The notes under the pieces: model-generated
Told to the model about the DNA's origin: nothing
Databases searched by the model: none
What the model saw: only the letters and a program-made list of their open reading frames with translations
Made by a program: the position numbers and the translations under genes
Shown here: piece after piece, positions 16,427 through 17,877 of the stretch
How positions within the stretch are numbered: position 1 is the first letter of the stretch
Layout of the letters: each line of letters opens with the position of its first letter
Assembly (NCBI GenBank): GCA_040003205.1
Contig: JBDUDA010000032.1
Span: 1-17,877, forward strand
Direction of reading: 5' to 3'
Origin: JALYIM01 sp040003205
Lineage (GTDB): Bacteria; Acidobacteriota; Terriglobia; Terriglobales; Acidobacteriaceae
DNA length: 17,877 bases

Positions 16427-16831
16427 TCAGCGCCGGAGTTCCGGCAGATTATCTACCTTGTATGATCGACGCAGCCTGGTCGCAACCACGAGCATGCCCC
16501 CCGCCAGCAACAAGAGATCCCCAACACTGAAGAGTCCTAGCCGCGCTTGATCCGCAAGCAATGGGAGCCGCGTGTTAGGAGTCGCCGGCTGCCACATGGC
16601 GCTTAAGGGACGCAGCGTGGCGGGCATGGAAACGACTGGCATTGCTCCGGCATTGGCGTCAGTAACCAGCGCGTTCAATAACAACCCAAAAAGCATCAGC
16701 AGAACACCTGCCCGAACCCACGGTGATCGCAATATTCGAATCACCAGCCACAGGATTGCGCATGATTCGCAAAGCCAAATCGCTGGATGCTGTGCCCACG
16801 CCAACTCGTGCGCCGCCGAAAGAAAATTCAT
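16427..16831 (-). CDS. DUF5317-like small membrane protein
   Basis: A membrane protein of 134 aa from ATG 16831. Hydrophobic segments are at about 15-33 (AIWLCESCAILWLVIRIL), 40-56 (VRAGVLLMLFGLLLNAL) and near the C-terminus (FSVGDLLLLAGGMLVVATRL). It carries features I associate with DUF5317: LLNALVTDANAGAMPV, a middle loop with TRLPLLADQARLGLFSVGD, and a final hydrophobic helix. Function is unknown. A TTG at 16873 would extend it by 14 residues (SVHWFALLRAGRL); neither start has a convincing SD, so the start is uncertain. A hairpin GCCGG-AGTT-CCGGC (16432-16445) falls within the last codons but no T-run follows. The gene lies alone on the minus strand, convergent with the TPR gene. Confidence 0.7.
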   Translation of the reverse strand: MNFLSAAHELAWAQHPAIWLCESCAILWLVIRILRSPWVRAGVLLMLFGLLLNALVTDANAGAMPVVSMPATLRPLSAMWQPATPNTRLPLLADQARLGLFSVGDLLLLAGGMLVVATRLRRSYKVDNLPELRR

Positions 16832-16936
16832 AAGCCGCCCCGCCCGCAGCAAAGCAAACCAGTGGACAGACAATAGTTACCCGCTAACTCATCTCGGCGA
16901 ATCATGATGAATAACCCCAGGGTCTTGGATTAACAG

Positions 16937-16975
16937 CGAGGGGGACTTTTTAAAGCTGACCAAAATTACCGGGCG
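16937..16975. mobile_element. Possible remnant end of an insertion element (IS21-like terminal motif)
   Basis: The stretch containing GGGGGACTTTTTAAAGCTGA followed by CCAAAATTACCGG resembles, from memory, the A/T-rich terminal motif seen at ends of IS21-family elements. No transposase gene or second end is seen within the window, so if real this is a relic. Confidence 0.25.
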
Positions 16976-17028
16976 TGCGGGGGAACACGCTTCTAATCAT
17001 CGGCAAACGTCGCAAAAAACATAAAAGC

Positions 17029-17046
17029 AGCGAAGCATACTTCGCT
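17029..17046 (-). terminator. Hairpin with T-rich tail on the minus strand
   Basis: AGCGAAG and CTTCGCT pair perfectly over 7 bp around a 4-base loop. Read on the minus strand it is followed by GCTTTTATGTTTTTTGCG, a T-rich tail typical of an intrinsic terminator. It lies downstream of a 72-codon minus-strand frame (17378-17160) of unknown reality, which would be the only candidate gene it ends. Confidence 0.35.
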
Positions 17047-17516
17047 ATAACAGCGCCAATGATGCCTTCAGTCACCAATCCTTGTCAATGGCCCTGCAAG
17101 TTTTTTCATGAAGCGCGTGGAGGCCAGCCGCCTCCCGGCAAAAAGCGCTTGATTAGTTTTCAAATTTCTTGGCTGGAGTCAATGATCTGGAGTAAATGAT
17201 ATTGACGATCACATGATCTTCCTGCCGGCACTACCTCTAGTGTTGCCACAGACCATCCTTGTGATCGAGATTTTGTAATCGGACTGTAAGTTCCGTCCAC
17301 TTCATTGCCACGCGCTATTGCTCGCGACAACAGAAACGAAATGGCTTCTACTCTTGCGCGGTCATTGGAACTCCGCAACGATTGGCCGAGAAAGCTGACA
17401 ATGAATCGAACGTCTACTCTCGATCACGATGGGCAGCACTAAAACAATTCGAAAACAAGTCAATGGATTATTTTTCGTTTAGTCGAGTAGTCGAGGCCAA
17501 TTTCGTTGCGGTAAGT

Positions 17517-17545
17517 TTGACCCTGACAAACATGGTTGCTATGAT
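17517..17545 (+). promoter_or_regulatory. Sigma70-type promoter of the tRNA-fMet gene
   Basis: TTGACC (17517-17522) and TATGAT (17540-17545) are separated by exactly 17 bases, close to the consensus TTGACA-17-TATAAT. The tRNA starts 6 bases after the -10 box, so transcription begins at or near the mature 5' end. Confidence 0.75.
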
Positions 17546-17550
17546 GATTT

Positions 17551-17627
<77 letters not shown>

Positions 17628-17655
17628 AAGAACTCATAGAAAATAGGCGAGTTAA

Positions 17656-17688
17656 AAGGGAGCCAACTTTCGGGCTCCCTTCGTTTTT
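17656..17688 (+). terminator. Intrinsic terminator after tRNA-fMet
   Basis: The arms AAGGGAGCC and GGCTCCCTT pair over 9 bp around an 8-base loop and are followed by CG then a run of five T. It lies 28 bases after the tRNA 3' end. Confidence 0.85.
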
Positions 17689-17695
17689 GTCGAAA

Positions 17696-17717
17696 CTGTC
17701 CGTGTTCTGTCCGTGTT
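17696..17717. repeat. Tandem 11-bp repeat beside the integrase end
   Basis: CTGTCCGTGTT occurs twice in direct succession (17696-17706 and 17707-17717), just before the integrase stop codon. Short direct repeats at this place could be recombinase arm or core binding sites; this is inference from position only. Confidence 0.5.
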
Positions 17718-17718
17718 C

Positions 17719-17877
17719 TCACTGAACGGCCGCTATCGGCAGGCTCATGACGCGTTCCGGTGACGTGAAGGACTTCTGCTGCATACGGAGCAGGGCTGAA
17801 ACCTTCTCGCCTTGAGCCACGATGCGATACCGGGCATAGATCGCCTCGGTCTTCCTCCCCATGATGTCCTTCGCCAC
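17719..17877 (-). CDS. Tyrosine recombinase (phage-type integrase), C-terminal part, runs off the window
   Basis: The last 52 codons of a minus-strand gene whose beginning lies beyond 17877. The visible protein starts VAKDIMGRKTEAIYARYRIV and ends SLPIAAVQ. It matches the end of the integrase catalytic domain, where GHKTxxxFDRYNIV is usual: the Tyr of ARY sits 9 residues after the His/Trp position and is the probable nucleophile. That His/Trp position is Arg here (GRKT). The protein would integrate or excise a mobile element at the adjacent tRNA-fMet 3' end. Its stop codon faces the tRNA 91 bp away, and the element presumably extends to the right of the window. Not a complete gene, so activity cannot be judged. 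Confidence 0.75.
   Translation of the reverse strand: MAKDIMGRKTEAIYARYRIVAQGEKVSALLRMQQKSFTSPERVMSLPIAAVQ

Larger units (their letters stand above)
16874..17550. other. Gene-poor interval between DUF5317-like gene and tRNA-fMet
   Basis: No confident gene is seen here. Short open frames exist on both strands (16975-17199 +; 17160-17378 -), but they lack SD sites, recognisable domains or clear starts. Composition is more A/T-rich than the genes to the left. A stretch at 16937-16975 reads like the end of an insertion element (see separate entry) and a hairpin lies at 17029-17046. This could be a decayed mobile region on the inner flank of the tRNA-linked island, by inference. Confidence 0.5.

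Noticed and set aside
16432..16445. Hairpin GCCGG-AGTT-CCGGC as a terminator between the TPR and DUF5317-like genes
   Set aside because: It lies in the last codons of the DUF5317-like gene and has no T-tract on either side.
16975..17199. 74-codon open frame on the plus strand
   Set aside because: No SD, no domain, and mixed charged and proline-rich composition; looks like chance.

Overview
The window looks like chromosomal DNA from a soil-type Acidobacteriota, probably class Terriglobia (relatives of Koribacter or Sulfotelmatobacter). This rests on three things: a very large Tat-exported FG-GAP/ASPIC/TPR protein, many secreted proteins with TPR or SBP-like folds, and short perfect palindromes between genes. 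GC content is moderate and even over the gene-dense part. The taxonomic call is an inference from gene style; no rRNA gene is present.

Layout, left to right. (1) 1-76: two palindromes, the second ending right at the ribosome binding site of a secreted nucleoside hydrolase (77-1153, +). (2) A minus-strand pair: an NCS2 purine permease (6562-5258) and, 46-127 bp downstream depending on the start, the giant Tat protein (5130-1174; a CTG start at 5211 is possible). (3) A divergent class III CoA-transferase (6697-7890, +) that runs head-on into pncB. (4) A minus-strand series: a Gfo/Idh/MocA oxidoreductase (13288-12170), an unusual Nramp-family transporter (12067-10703), an OprB-type porin broken by a frame change (about 10610-9331) and pncB (9284-7899). 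(5) A plus-strand series: an agmatinase/arginase-family enzyme (13519-14325), then a tightly coupled pair of a PstS-like exported protein (14442-14894) and an exported TPR protein (14898-16388). (6) A minus-strand DUF5317-like membrane protein (16831-16427). (7) A 0.7-kb gene-poor stretch leading to an initiator tRNA-fMet gene (17551-17627) with a clear sigma70-type promoter and terminator. Immediately beyond lies the C-terminal end of a tyrosine recombinase (17719 to beyond the window end), so the right edge is probably the start of a genomic island integrated at the tRNA.

How the genes may work together. Several genes fit salvage of nucleosides and nucleobases: an exported hydrolase that would release free bases outside the cytoplasmic membrane, a purine permease to import them, and nicotinate phosphoribosyltransferase for NAD salvage. 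They are neighbours rather than one operon, so this is only an inference. No CRISPR array, phage structural module or complete defence system is visible. The most interesting points are the island junction at tRNA-fMet, the broken porin, the Nramp protein without its canonical TM6 motif, the giant Tat protein with a cysteine-less thioredoxin-like domain and possible CTG start, and several starts that look leaderless.
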